Below, one piece after another: positions 47,168 to 56,565 of a stretch of DNA of 64,000 nucleotides (position 1 is its first letter; every line of letters starts with the position of its first letter). The translations under genes were made by a program, and so were the position numbers. The stretch comes from DYRB01 sp963845265 (lineage in GTDB: Bacteria > Pseudomonadota > Gammaproteobacteria > Chromatiales > Chromatiaceae), in contig CAWJRN010000010.1 in the NCBI GenBank assembly GCA_963845265.1, forward strand, positions 1-64,000, given 5' to 3'. The notes beneath the pieces were generated by a model, which saw only the letters and a program-made list of their open reading frames with translations, was not told the DNA's origin and ran no database searches.

Positions 47168-47690
47168 GACACAGGACCGCGTTCGTCACGCTGCGGGCAC
47201 CGCGGATGGTGATTAGCGTCGAACTTCAGCTGTGGGCAGAAGCGGCCCCTGCTGGCCGCGATAGGGGGTCTTCCAGTGGGGCTGTCAGGCGCTGGGCAGG
47301 CGCACCCTGAGCGACTGGCGGGTTCTTGCAGGGGACGCCGCCCCCTGCATCGCGGCCAGGGGCCGCTCCCACCTGGCCCACCGGGTTGCAGTTGTTTGAC
47401 CAAGTCGATGCGCTGCTGCCGGGGCATCGGCAACGACTGGTCCAGTGGACAGAGACCTTGTCGTTGGTTGTTGCCGAGGCGGTCTCAGCCGACGGCAGAT
47501 GCTGGTCGTAGTCGATGAGGCCAGCGTCAGACCTGATACCGGCTTGCCCTCCTCAGGCGATGAGCGTCAGCGATTCCGCCCCTCATTCGGCGCCATTTGG
47601 GTCTACTGCCGAAACGGGAGACATCGCACGCCAAGCGCAGCGCACGCCTTATCCTGCCGCACCTTGGTCTCCCCGGGGGACATCCGCATC
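47168..47690. other. intergenic region with an inverted repeat
   Basis: About 520 bases hold no supported gene. A hyphenated inverted repeat is seen at 47232-47372 (listed separately). The remainder is GC-rich and shows no recognised feature. Confidence 0.4.
47232..47372. repeat. hyphenated inverted repeat of the GCGGCCCCTG type
   Basis: The left part reads AAGCGGCCCCTGCTGGCCGC followed by GATAGGGG; the right part reads CCCCTGCATCGCGGCCAGGG followed by GCCGCTCCCAC. The two are approximate reverse complements about 75 bases apart. It lies in the gap between the sorting-signal protein and xrtH. Confidence 0.5.
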
Positions 47691-48203
47691 ATGCCGTTAA
47701 TGACTTTCGCGCTCATCCTCTTGGTGTTGTTCACCGTGGAGTTGCTGAATCCAGTCCAGACTTGGGTTATCCAGCCCTTCACTGCGGCGATTGCCAAGGC
47801 GAGCGCCTTCGTCGTTCAGGCCTTCGACAGTACGGTGCATGCCCAAGGCGTCGTTCTGAGCAGCATGACGACGGGGGCGGCGGTGAGCATTGAGCCCGGC
47901 TGCAATGGAGTGGAAGCCATGATCGTGGTGATGGCCGCCATCGCCGCCACACGAGCACCCTGGACCTACAAGTTGATCGGAATCGGACTGAGCTTTGCCG
48001 CCATTCAAGCCCTGAACCTGGTCCGGATCATCAGCCTCTTCTATCTCTTGCAGTGGAACCCAGTGTGGTTCGAATGGGCGCATCTGTATCTCTGGCAGGC
48101 CCTGATCATGCTGGATGGCGTCATCGTCTATCTGCTGTGGGTGCGGATGCTGCCGGCGCCGGCAACACGAGAGCAGACCTCATCGTCCGGGGCCTCGCCA
48201 TGA
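47691..48203 (+). CDS. xrtH: exosortase H
   Basis: The 170-residue membrane protease/transpeptidase has the exosortase triad: Cys71 in PGCNGVEAM, Arg112 in NLVRIISLFY and His131 in WAHLYLWQ. Its small size and several membrane helices match exosortase H, which processes IPTL-type tails. Exosortases cut the tail of exported proteins and may pass them on for surface or polysaccharide attachment. The ATG at 47691 is preceded by GGGGGA at a slightly long spacing. It overlaps the next gene by 4 bases (ATGA). Confidence 0.85.
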   Translation: MPLMTFALILLVLFTVELLNPVQTWVIQPFTAAIAKASAFVVQAFDSTVHAQGVVLSSMTTGAAVSIEPGCNGVEAMIVVMAAIAATRAPWTYKLIGIGLSFAAIQALNLVRIISLFYLLQWNPVWFEWAHLYLWQALIMLDGVIVYLLWVRMLPAPATREQTSSSGASP

Positions 48204-48832
48204 TCCCGGACCGGCCGATTGGTCGTTTTATCCTCCGCGTGTTGTTGTGGCTCGCGCCCCTGTTCCTGCTTTGGTATGTGGCGGCGCCGGTGCTGTTGGT
48301 GCCGGTCACCGGCGGGGCTGACTTCCTCCTCAGCCATGTCTTCCCGCAAACCATCACCGCCGTCGAGCAGCAGGGCACAGCGGTCGATATCGTCACACGG
48401 TTTGTCATTGCCACGCGGTCGGACGCCTCAGCACCGCCTGGCGCGCGGGGACAACTTGTATTCACAATCAACGCACTGAAGTATTTTTATGGATTACCGT
48501 TACTGTTGGCGCTGACCCTGGCGGCACCAACGACGGTCGGCGACAAGCTTTACCGGGCTATCATCGGCGGATTGCTTCTTTTGCCGGTACCGATCTGGGG
48601 CATCGCCTGCGAGGGGCTCAAAGTGCTGGTCTTCGACATGCCACCTGCTGTCGCCACACAGATGGGCGCCACGCGGTTGACGCGGGATGTATTGGCGCTG
48701 GCTTATCAACTGGGGTACTTGATACTGCCGGCAGTGGTACCGATCCTGATCTGGGCTGCGCTGCACCGGAATTTTCTGTCCACGCTGTTGCCGCAGGTTC
48801 AACGAGAGACACCGCCGCCTAGGTCGGGTTAA
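48200..48832 (+). CDS. exosortase H-associated membrane protein
   Basis: The 210-residue protein has a leading membrane helix (FILRVLLWLAPLFLLWYV), a short periplasmic stretch, and three or more further helices (YGLPLLLALTLAAP, AIIGGLLLLPVPIWGIACE, YLILPAVVPILIWAAL). This matches the partner protein encoded next to xrtH in other genomes. Its start codon overlaps the xrtH stop, so the two are made together. Its role is unknown; it may hold the substrate or the exosortase in the membrane. Confidence 0.75.
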   Translation: MIPDRPIGRFILRVLLWLAPLFLLWYVAAPVLLVPVTGGADFLLSHVFPQTITAVEQQGTAVDIVTRFVIATRSDASAPPGARGQLVFTINALKYFYGLPLLLALTLAAPTTVGDKLYRAIIGGLLLLPVPIWGIACEGLKVLVFDMPPAVATQMGATRLTRDVLALAYQLGYLILPAVVPILIWAALHRNFLSTLLPQVQRETPPPRSG

Positions 48833-49446
48833 CCGCCCCGCACGACCGATGGGATCCACTCCCAACGTCGATGGATTCCAGTATTGGGATGCATGTATTG
48901 GAGCGGTCCACGGGGGTGAAATGCGACTCGATCCGTCCGGCTTTCCGCGCAATGATCGGACAACGCCTCGGGGACGCGTCCTTTAGTAAAGAAGTGGCGC
49001 CTCGCGGAGGAAGGCCACTGAGGCCCTCGAATGCGTTATGACTGCGAGTAGAAACGCATAATCTTGCGCGTACCGGAGGTCCGCAAACCCACCAACTCGA
49101 CTCGCCAACGCCCGCCGAAACAGGAAATTAGAGCTCCTAACAAAAAGGTTCCCGCCCCATAACGCGTCCCTGATCTCGATATTGTCTCGCAGCGGTGCCA
49201 TCCGCCATCTATACCATCGAATCCAATCGTGCTCTTAATCTTCGATTAGGGCACCAGCGGCATCGATTTAGTCGGGCCCTCGCCGTGAAGACCCTGAGCA
49301 ACTACGCCAATCAACTGCTCCACACGCCCGTCGACGCCCAGTTCGCCGAACGGGGATGGACAGACCCGAGGTGTACGGCTTGACACTGCTGTAAGGATCG
49401 CACTCGGCCCTCGACCAATCGGTAGCGCGGCCCTGAGGAGCCGGCC
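48833..49446. other. gene-poor region with a glycosyltransferase remnant
   Basis: Apart from the glycosyltransferase fragment at 48983-49234, no gene is supported. The rest is non-coding, with weak AT-rich patches near 49130-49150 and 49210-49250. Confidence 0.4.
48983..49234 (-). pseudogene. glycosyltransferase family 2 fragment
   Basis: The frame runs EHDWIRWYRWRMAPLRDNIE, then GGNLFVRSSNFLFRRALASR and VGGFADLRYAQDYAFLLAVI. The phrase NLF--SSNFLFRR--...VGGF-DLRYA-DY-FLL is the middle region of family 2 glycosyltransferases. Both the N-terminal nucleotide-binding part and the C-terminal part are missing, so it is a remnant. It suggests that a polysaccharide gene once lay beside the exosortase locus. 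Confidence 0.55.
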
Positions 49447-49695
49447 TTGAAGATCACATTGGCCGAGAAGCTGGTCGCTATCCGCCTGAACGGCGCGGCC
49501 CGACAAGCCTTGGCGACGTGTGCAACGCCATTGCTTGCGGAAATGGAGCTGCTGTTTTCCTGGCTGATTCGCAAGCGGGTGGGTTCTGCCGATCTGGATG
49601 CCCAGGCCGCAATCAAGAAAGCGATCGAGGATCTCGCGGACCCCCGTGTCCGGGTCGAATCGGTGCGACAGGCAGGGTTTCTCGGACTCTACTAG
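49447..49695 (+). CDS. small conserved-looking protein of unknown function
   Basis: An 82-residue frame starts with TTG at 49447, six bases after GAGGAG. The product (KITLAEKLVAIRLNGAARQA, LLAEMELLFSWLIRKRVGSA) is mostly helical with no signal peptide. Its codon usage is like that of coding DNA, but the start codon and the lack of a family make it uncertain. It may be a partner of a lost neighbour. Confidence 0.45.
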   Translation: MKITLAEKLVAIRLNGAARQALATCATPLLAEMELLFSWLIRKRVGSADLDAQAAIKKAIEDLADPRVRVESVRQAGFLGLY

Positions 49696-49801
49696 GTACG
49701 GGTGGACAGCAAGCTCCTCTACACCGATTACGCATGATTGCGACTAGGGCAGGTAGGCTATGGATAGTGGTCGGTGGCTGGGAACCGCGGCAATCCGGTA
49801 C

Positions 49802-52800
49802 CTACGCCGCCCCTGCCAGGGCAGCGGCGGCCTCCACGTCCACTGCCACCAGGCGTGAGACCCCAGGTTCGTGCATGGTGACGCCGAGCAGGTGGTCGGA
49901 GATCTCCATGGTCACCTTGTTGTGGGTGATGAAGATGAACTGGACCTGGGCCGACATGGACCGCACCAACTCGCAGAAGCGCCCGACATTGGCATCGTCC
50001 AGGGGCGCGTCCACCTCGTCGAGCATGCAGAAGGGGGCAGGGTTGAGCTGGAAGATGGCGAATACCAGGGCCACGGCGGTCAGGGCCTTCTCCCCGCCCG
50101 AAAGCAGGTGGATGCTGGCGTTGCGCTTGCCCGGGGGGCGTGCCATGACCGTGACGCCGGTCTCCAGCAGATCCTCTCCAGTCAGCTCCAGGTAGGCATT
50201 GCCGCCGCCGAACAGGCGCGGGAACAGGACCTGGAAACCCTGGTTGACCTGATCGTAGGTGTCCTTGAAGCGACCCCTGGTCTCGCGATCGATCTTGCGG
50301 ATGGCCGACTCCAGGGTTTCCAAGGCCCGGGTGATGTCCTCGTTCTGGGCGTCCAGGTAGCGCTTGCGCTCGGATTGTTCCTGGTACTCGTCGATGGCGG
50401 CCAGGTTGATCGCACCCAGGCGCTGGATGCGCGCCTCAACCTTGGCCAACTCCGCCGCCCAGGTCTCCTCGTCGGCCTCGGGCGCCAGCCCGGCCAGGAC
50501 CTCGGTAGCGACCTGTTGCGCCTCGGCGAGCTGCTCCTCCAGGGTGCGCCGACGGACCAGGCGCTCCTGCCGGGCCAGGCGTAGCTCGTCCAGGGCCCGG
50601 GAGCGCTCCCGGGCGGCCTGCTCGGCACCCTGGCGCTGCTGCTCCAGAGCACGCACCGCCGCATCGATCTGCTCCATGCGATCGCGGGCGGCGGCCAGCT
50701 CGGCCTCCACCTCGACGCGTTGCTCCAACTGCTCGGCGAGCAGTTCCTGGCGCTCGGCCAGGGGCTCCACCAGGTCCTCCAGACCGGCGACCAGCTCCTC
50801 CCGCCGCTCCTGGGCCTGGGCCTGCTGGCTCGTGGCCCGCTCCAGGCTGCGCTCGGTGGCAGCCCGGGCGGCCCGCTTGGACTCGCAGCCCACCGCCAGG
50901 GTCTGGGCCCGCTCCCGACCGGCCTGCTCGGCGGCACGGGCGCTGATCAGGGCCTCGCGAAGGACCCCGCGACGCTCGGTCAGGGCCTCACGACGCCCGG
51001 TGGCATCTTCGATGGCCTCCAGGTCCGCGTGCAGGCGCTCGCGGGTCTCTTCCATCTCTTCCATGGCCTCGACGCGGGCCTCGGCGATCTCTTCGAGCTC
51101 CGCACCCAGGGCGGCATGACGCTCGTTCTGTTGCTCCAAGCGACTGCGCTTGGCGGCCAGCTCGGAGCGCACCGCGGACAGTTCCCGGTTGATCCGCGAC
51201 AGGTCGTCTGCGGCCTGGGCACGGGAGGCATCCGCCCCCTGCCGGATAGCGGTCAAACCGTCGCCAGACTCGGCAAGGTCGGCCGCCTTGGCCTCCAGGT
51301 CGGCGATCTCCTGGATCAGCCCACGCACCTCCTCGCCGCGGGCGATGGCCCCGTCCAGGGCGGCCCCGGAGCCCGGGGTCCGCAGCCAGTCCGCCCCCAC
51401 CAGGACCCCATCGCGGGTGACGATGCGCTCCCCAGGGCCCAGCCCGTGACGCCGGGCCAGGGCCGCGGCCAGATCCTCGGCGACCTGCACCCCGCCGAGC
51501 AGGCCGCGCAGGGGCCAGGGGCAGCGCACCTTGGCGAGCAGCGCGTCCCCCTCTGGGTCGGGGCCGGTCGACGCAGCGGTGTCGAACAGGGTCATGCCTC
51601 CCGGGACCGCCCCACCGGCGGCCCGACCATGACCATCAAGGTCAGCTGTACACAGGGCCCCCAGGTGGTCGGCCAGGGCGATTTCCAGGGCCCGGCCCCA
51701 GCCGGCGTCCACATCCAGGTGGTCGATGAGACGGGCGGCGTCGGCCAGGCCGCAGGTGCGCAGCCAGTCGGCCAGGCCTGCATCCGGGTCCGCCAGGGCG
51801 GCCTCCTGCAGGGCCACAAGAGAGGCATGCCGACCCCGGGCCTGTTGCAGATCGGTACGGGCCGCGTCCAGGGCCTCGCCCAGGGTGCGGGCCTGCTGCT
51901 CGACCTCGGTGAGGGCGGCGCGGGCCTGGGCCTGGGCGGACTCTGCACTGTCGAGCTGATCGGCCAGGTCTTCTTCCTGCTCGGTCAGGGCCTCGATGCG
52001 CTCGGCCAGCTCGCCACCGTCAAGGCGGCCCAGTTCGGTCTCCAGGCGCAGGCCGCGTTGGCGCTCCTGTTCGATACGGGTCTCGAGGTGATTGATGCGG
52101 GCACGCTCCACCTGGGCGCGCTGGGCGGGGGCGGCGGCGGCCTGGTTGAACTCGTCCCACTCCCGCTCCCAGGCGGCCAGGGCCGTCTCGGCGGCAACGA
52201 CCTGGGCGGCGGCCTCGGTCAGGGCCTGTTGCGCCCGGGCCAACTCGGGTTCGTCCTGGGCCAGGGCCACGGCCAACTCGGCCAAAAGCTGGGTGTCGCG
52301 CTCCAGGTGGACCCTGCCGCCCTCCAATTCCTGAGACAGGCGGGCCAGTTCGGTCTCCTGACGCGAGCGGGTCTCGCGGGCATACTGGATGGCCTGCTCC
52401 AGCCGGGCGATCTCCGAGCCGACGGCGTAGAAGCGGCCCTGGACCTGGTTGAAGGTCTCGGAGGCGGCCGTATAGGCCTCACGATTGGCCTCGATGTCCG
52501 CCTCCAGGCGGCGCTGGCGAGCGACCTCGGCCTCGACCCGGTTGTCCTGCTCGGCAAGTTCCCGATCCTGGGCGGCGATCTCGCCGTCCAGGACACGCCA
52601 GCGCAGGGCCTTCAGCTCCGCATCCAGGCGACGCTCCTCGTCCTTGAGACGCTGGTACTTCTCCGCCATCGCCGCCTGACGCTCCAGGTGGGCCAACTGT
52701 TTGGCCACCTCGTCGCGCAGATCGGTGAGGCGATCCAGGTTGTCCTGGGTGTTGCGCATGCGCGTCTCGGTCTCGCGGCGGCGCTCCTTGTACTTGGAGA

Positions 52801-53308
52801 TGCCCGCGGCCTCTTCGAGGAACAGGCGCAGATCTTCAGGCTTGGCCTCGATGAGGCGCGAGACCATGCCCTGCTCGATGATGGAGTAGCTGCGCGGACC
52901 CAGACCCGTGCCGAGGAAGAGGTCCTGGATATCGCGCCGACGGCAGCGCGACCCGTTCATGAAGTAGGCCGACTGGCCGTCCCGGGAGACCTGGCGCTTG
53001 ACCGAGATCTGGGCGTACTTGGCGTACTCGCCCCCGGCGGTGCCGTCGGCGTTGTCGAAGATCATCTCGATGCTGGCGGTGCCCACCGGCTTGCGCCCGC
53101 TGGAGCCATTGAAGATGACGTCTGCCATCGACTGGCCGCGCAGCATCTTGGCCGAGGACTCACCCATGACCCAGCGCACCGCGTCGATGACGTTGGATTT
53201 GCCGCAGCCGTTCGGGCCCACGATGCCCACCAGATTACTGGGAAAGGGCACGGTCGTGGGGTCCACGAAGGACTTGAATCCGGCGAGTTTGATCTTCTCC
53301 AGGCGCAT
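49802..53308 (-). CDS. smc: chromosome segregation protein SMC
   Basis: The 1168-residue protein is a complete SMC ATPase: Walker A GPNGCGKSN at residues 31-39, two long coiled-coil arms (about 165-500 and 670-1020), a globular hinge around residues 505-665, the ABC signature LLSGGEKAL near 1068, and Walker B FCMLDEVDAPLDD near 1095. With ScpA and ScpB it folds the chromosome. In many gammaproteobacteria zipA and ligA follow smc; here the downstream region holds only a small unknown gene. The frame is intact along its whole length. Confidence 0.95.
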   Translation of the reverse strand: MRLEKIKLAGFKSFVDPTTVPFPSNLVGIVGPNGCGKSNVIDAVRWVMGESSAKMLRGQSMADVIFNGSSGRKPVGTASIEMIFDNADGTAGGEYAKYAQISVKRQVSRDGQSAYFMNGSRCRRRDIQDLFLGTGLGPRSYSIIEQGMVSRLIEAKPEDLRLFLEEAAGISKYKERRRETETRMRNTQDNLDRLTDLRDEVAKQLAHLERQAAMAEKYQRLKDEERRLDAELKALRWRVLDGEIAAQDRELAEQDNRVEAEVARQRRLEADIEANREAYTAASETFNQVQGRFYAVGSEIARLEQAIQYARETRSRQETELARLSQELEGGRVHLERDTQLLAELAVALAQDEPELARAQQALTEAAAQVVAAETALAAWEREWDEFNQAAAAPAQRAQVERARINHLETRIEQERQRGLRLETELGRLDGGELAERIEALTEQEEDLADQLDSAESAQAQARAALTEVEQQARTLGEALDAARTDLQQARGRHASLVALQEAALADPDAGLADWLRTCGLADAARLIDHLDVDAGWGRALEIALADHLGALCTADLDGHGRAAGGAVPGGMTLFDTAASTGPDPEGDALLAKVRCPWPLRGLLGGVQVAEDLAAALARRHGLGPGERIVTRDGVLVGADWLRTPGSGAALDGAIARGEEVRGLIQEIADLEAKAADLAESGDGLTAIRQGADASRAQAADDLSRINRELSAVRSELAAKRSRLEQQNERHAALGAELEEIAEARVEAMEEMEETRERLHADLEAIEDATGRREALTERRGVLREALISARAAEQAGRERAQTLAVGCESKRAARAATERSLERATSQQAQAQERREELVAGLEDLVEPLAERQELLAEQLEQRVEVEAELAAARDRMEQIDAAVRALEQQRQGAEQAARERSRALDELRLARQERLVRRRTLEEQLAEAQQVATEVLAGLAPEADEETWAAELAKVEARIQRLGAINLAAIDEYQEQSERKRYLDAQNEDITRALETLESAIRKIDRETRGRFKDTYDQVNQGFQVLFPRLFGGGNAYLELTGEDLLETGVTVMARPPGKRNASIHLLSGGEKALTAVALVFAIFQLNPAPFCMLDEVDAPLDDANVGRFCELVRSMSAQVQFIFITHNKVTMEISDHLLGVTMHEPGVSRLVAVDVEAAAALAGAA

Positions 53309-53434
53309 CGGCGGAAAGATACCCGAGAAGAGCAGCGGGGGCGAGGGTTACCCCGGGACAGGTCCCAATATCAGACCAGGTCCTACCGCCCCCCGATCAC
53401 CACCGTTGGCCCCTGTCGACCCGTTGATGGCCAC

Positions 53435-53700
53435 CTAAACCAGCCCGGTGCCCATGAAGTCGAAGTCCGGCGCCGCACCCACCAGGTAGACGAAGTTGCC
53501 TTGGATGAATTCCACGCCGCAGTGCCAGGCGCTGGCGATGTCTTGGAGATGGCGCCCAGGCAGGGACCAGGCAACGCCTTCAGGGCATCCGGCGCGATCC
53601 GCACCGCGGAGGGCGACAAGTCGGCCATCAGTTGCCGCGCCTCTTGGGAGTCATGCATCCGGTTCAGGTAAATATCGAGTCCGAGGCGCCGCAGACCGTC
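53435..53700 (-). pseudogene. EAL domain C-terminal fragment (frameshifted)
   Basis: The stretch encodes GLDLYLNRMHDSQEARQLMA DLSPSAVRIA, then after a frame change near 53545 DIASAWHCGVEFIQGNFVYL and FDFMGTGLV with a stop at 53435. The -CGVEFIQGNF- and -FDF-G- phrases are the last two blocks of c-di-GMP phosphodiesterase EAL domains. The catalytic ExL motif and most of the domain are absent, so this is a remnant. It faces the sigma-54 activator fragment. Confidence 0.5.
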
Positions 53701-53784
53701 GGGCCGACCTGGGCGGCATCAGCACAGGCGACGACCGCCACTTGGCCCATCAGACCGTCCCGCAACTGCGCAGAGAGCATCCCA

Positions 53785-54100
53785 GGAGATCCCGGTCGAT
53801 GTGCGCATCATTGCCGCCACCGACCGGGATCTCGCCGCGGAGGTGGAGGCGGGGCGCTTCCGCGAGGACCTCTACTACCGGCTTGACGTGGACTCGGTAC
53901 CCCTGCCGCCCCTGCGCGAGCGCCGGGACGACATCCCGGCTCTGACCCGCTTCTTCCTCGAGCGCCTGTGCGCCGAGCTCGGTGTGCCCCAACCGAAGCT
54001 CGACGCCTGGGACCTCGACCCCCTGTGCAGCTGCGACTGGCCCGGCAATGTGCGCGAGCTGCGGAACGTGATCAAGCGCTGGCTGCTGCTCGGTCGACGC
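53785..54100 (+). pseudogene. sigma-54-dependent activator AAA+ domain fragment
   Basis: The frame reads PVDVRIIAATDRDLAAEVEA, FREDLYYRLDVDSVPLPPLR, ERRDDIPALTRFFLERLCAE and WPGNVRELRNVIKRW, which is the second half of the AAA+ domain of NtrC-type activators (Walker B side, sensor II and the WPGNVRELRN box). The Walker A and GAFTGA blocks upstream and the helix-turn-helix downstream are missing. It lies just upstream of phaC but cannot be a working regulator. Confidence 0.65.
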
Positions 54101-54290
54101 CTGGGCCAGTGCGTCGGGACTGGAGGCACTCCAGCGGAGGGGCGGGCGGATACGGAGCCGGATCTATCAGAAAGGAATTCGGTTGCCCAAAGCCCGTTGC
54201 GGTACAGACGTTACGCCGCCCATAATCCCGCCAGTACCGATGCAGTCAAAAAACCGACACAACCAATCTGCTGCGTAACAGGAGCTGACA

Positions 54291-56030
54291 ATGGCAACCC
54301 AAATCCCACCAAGCCCCCAAAAAGCGTTGGAACTTTACCAGGAACACATGACGCAATGGATGCAGGGTGTAGCTGGTTCGACGATGCAGGAGATGAGCAA
54401 AGAGTTCACCAAGGCGTGGGGGAACATATCGACCGATGCACTCCAGAACCCGCAGGAATGGACCCAACGCTTCGCCAGCTATCAGAAACAGCAGGCTGAT
54501 CTGTGGCTCAGTTTTTTTCGCACCGATAGGGACAAAGCGTCCCCGGTTGTGGAACCCCTGCCCGGCGACCGCCGCTTCCACGGCAAGGAATGGAAGGAAA
54601 ACCCTTTGTTTGATTACATCAAACAGTCCTACCTGCTGGCATCCAGTATGCTGTATGACTGCGCCGATGCGACGACGCTCGAACAAAAAGAAAAGGAGAG
54701 GCTCAAGTTCTATACCCGCCAGGTGGTCGACGCCATGTCACCGTCCAACTTTGTCGCGACGAATCCCGAGGTAATTCAACAGGCCATCGAAAGCAAAGGG
54801 CAAAGCCTGGTCGACGGGATGAAGAACCTGATGGCTGATCTGGAGAAAGGCCGGATCAGCATGACCGATGAGGCCGCGTTTACCCTGGGCGAGAATATCG
54901 CCGCCACCGAAGGTGAGGTCGTTTACGAGAATGAACTGTTTCAGTTGATTCAATACAGACCGTTAACCGAGAAAGTCTCCAGCCTCCCCCTCATTATCGT
55001 TCCTCCATTCATCAACAAGTTTTACATCCTGGACTTGCAGCCGGAAAACTCCTTTGTGCGCTATTGCCTGGAGCAGGGTAATAACGTTTTTATCATTTCC
55101 TGGGCCAACCCGGATGCCGACAAGAGCTCGCTGCACTGGGACGACTATATCGAGAGCGGCCTGCTCAAGGCCCTGGAAGTGACGAAGACAATCACCCGAT
55201 CGACGCAACTCAACGCAGTCGCGTGGTGCGTAGGTGGAACACTGCTTGCAACTACATTGGCTGTTTTGCATGCCCGCAATGACAGATGCATCGCATCCGC
55301 AACCTTCTTTACGACGCTGCTGGATTTTTCGGAGCCCGGCGAACTCGGTGTCTTTATCGATGCCGAGCAGGTCGCACAACGCCAGAATCAGGTAAAAAAG
55401 GCAGGCATGCTGCCCGGTCAGGATCTAGCACTGATCTTTTCCATGCTGCGCGCAAACGACCTGATCTGGTCGTATGTCGTGAACAATTATCTCAAGGGCA
55501 AACAGCCCATGCCGTTTGACATTCTCTACTGGAACAGCGATCCGACAAACCTGCCTGCCAGCATGTACGTTTCCTACATCGAGAACATGTATCTCGAGAA
55601 CAAGCTGATTCAACCCGGAGCGCTTACGCTGTGCGGAGAAAAAATCGATTTGAGCCAGATCGATGTGCCGTGCTACTTCCTGTGCACCATTGAGGATCAT
55701 ATTGCGCCCTGGAAAGCCACATTCAAAACCAAGGACCTGTTTGCAGGGCCAGTGGAGTATGTGCTCGGTGCGAGCGGGCACATTGCCGGCGTGATCAATC
55801 CGGCGCGCAAGAACAGGCGTCACTACTGGTCAAATGGAGAACAGACGCCTGATGCCGAGCGCTGGCTGGAAACGGCAAAACAAGAACCGGGTAGCTGGTG
55901 GCCGCACTGGGCCCAGTGGTTGAAAGCACAGGGCGGCTCGCTCAAATCCGCACCGAAAACTCTGGGCAATAAGCAATTTGGACCCATCGAGCCTGCGCCT
56001 GGCCGCTATGTGAAAAAGCGTGTCAATTAG
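54291..56030 (+). CDS. phaC: class I poly(3-hydroxyalkanoate) synthase
   Basis: The 579-residue protein polymerizes hydroxyacyl-CoA into PHA storage granules. The catalytic triad is present: Cys313 in NAVAWCVGGTLLA, Asp469 in CTIEDHIAPW and His497 in GASGHIAGVINP. The lipase-like box reads AWCVGG, with Ala in place of the usual first Gly. The N-terminal helical domain and length match class I enzymes. CAGGAGC precedes the ATG. Its GC content is visibly lower than that of the flanking genes, and it is bordered by gene remnants, so it may have arrived by transfer. No phaA, phaB or phasin gene is adjacent. Confidence 0.9.
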   Translation: MATQIPPSPQKALELYQEHMTQWMQGVAGSTMQEMSKEFTKAWGNISTDALQNPQEWTQRFASYQKQQADLWLSFFRTDRDKASPVVEPLPGDRRFHGKEWKENPLFDYIKQSYLLASSMLYDCADATTLEQKEKERLKFYTRQVVDAMSPSNFVATNPEVIQQAIESKGQSLVDGMKNLMADLEKGRISMTDEAAFTLGENIAATEGEVVYENELFQLIQYRPLTEKVSSLPLIIVPPFINKFYILDLQPENSFVRYCLEQGNNVFIISWANPDADKSSLHWDDYIESGLLKALEVTKTITRSTQLNAVAWCVGGTLLATTLAVLHARNDRCIASATFFTTLLDFSEPGELGVFIDAEQVAQRQNQVKKAGMLPGQDLALIFSMLRANDLIWSYVVNNYLKGKQPMPFDILYWNSDPTNLPASMYVSYIENMYLENKLIQPGALTLCGEKIDLSQIDVPCYFLCTIEDHIAPWKATFKTKDLFAGPVEYVLGASGHIAGVINPARKNRRHYWSNGEQTPDAERWLETAKQEPGSWWPHWAQWLKAQGGSLKSAPKTLGNKQFGPIEPAPGRYVKKRVN

Positions 56031-56231
56031 TTCTTTAGGGCCTGGACAACGCGGCCGGCATCTTCGACGTTGACGTTAGCAAGACCCAGCATCTGGACGA
56101 CTGCTGAGCTCGGCCGGCGAAGCACCAGCGCCAACACCAAGGCCCACCCGTCGCCGCCACCAACACCGAGGTAGCGGGTCGGCGCGGCGGGCCACTACAA
56201 TGGCCCGCCCCAACACCCGAGGTACTTAACC

Positions 56232-56564
56232 ATGATTCAGCCCCGTCGCTCCCCGTCCTTTGCCCTATCCGCGGGCTTGGCGCTCGCACTTGCCCTGCCC
56301 CTGACGACAGGGACCCTCATGGCGGCGCAGAGCGAAGCGCCCGCCGCTGCCCCAACTGCCAAGGGCAAGGAGCTGGTGGACGAGAACTGCATCAAGTGCC
56401 ATGGCAGCGAGGTCTACACCCGTTCTGACCGCAAGGTCACGAGCCTCGACGGCCTCTCCCGCCAGGTGAGTCGCTGCGAGACATCCCTCGGGTTGACTTG
56501 GTTCGAAGAAGATATCAGCGCCGTGGCCGACTACCTCAACGACCACTTCTACCACTTCAAATAG
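56232..56564 (+). CDS. small monoheme c-type cytochrome
   Basis: The 110-residue protein has a signal peptide (to about residue 31) and one heme site, CIKCH (Cys53-His57). No Met follows the heme site, so the second axial ligand is probably a His near the C-terminus (DHFYHFK) or Cys in SRCETSLGLTWF. The phrase CETSLGLTWFEEDISAVADY is typical of a small class I-like cytochrome seen in purple sulfur bacteria. It ends 1 base before rsgA, and the two may be cotranscribed by chance. Confidence 0.8.
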   Translation: MIQPRRSPSFALSAGLALALALPLTTGTLMAAQSEAPAAAPTAKGKELVDENCIKCHGSEVYTRSDRKVTSLDGLSRQVSRCETSLGLTWFEEDISAVADYLNDHFYHFK

Positions 56565-56565
56565 G

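Noticed and set aside
47276..47518. Short open frames in the gap before xrtH
   Set aside because: They overlap the inverted repeat at 47232-47372 and show no protein similarity that I recognise.
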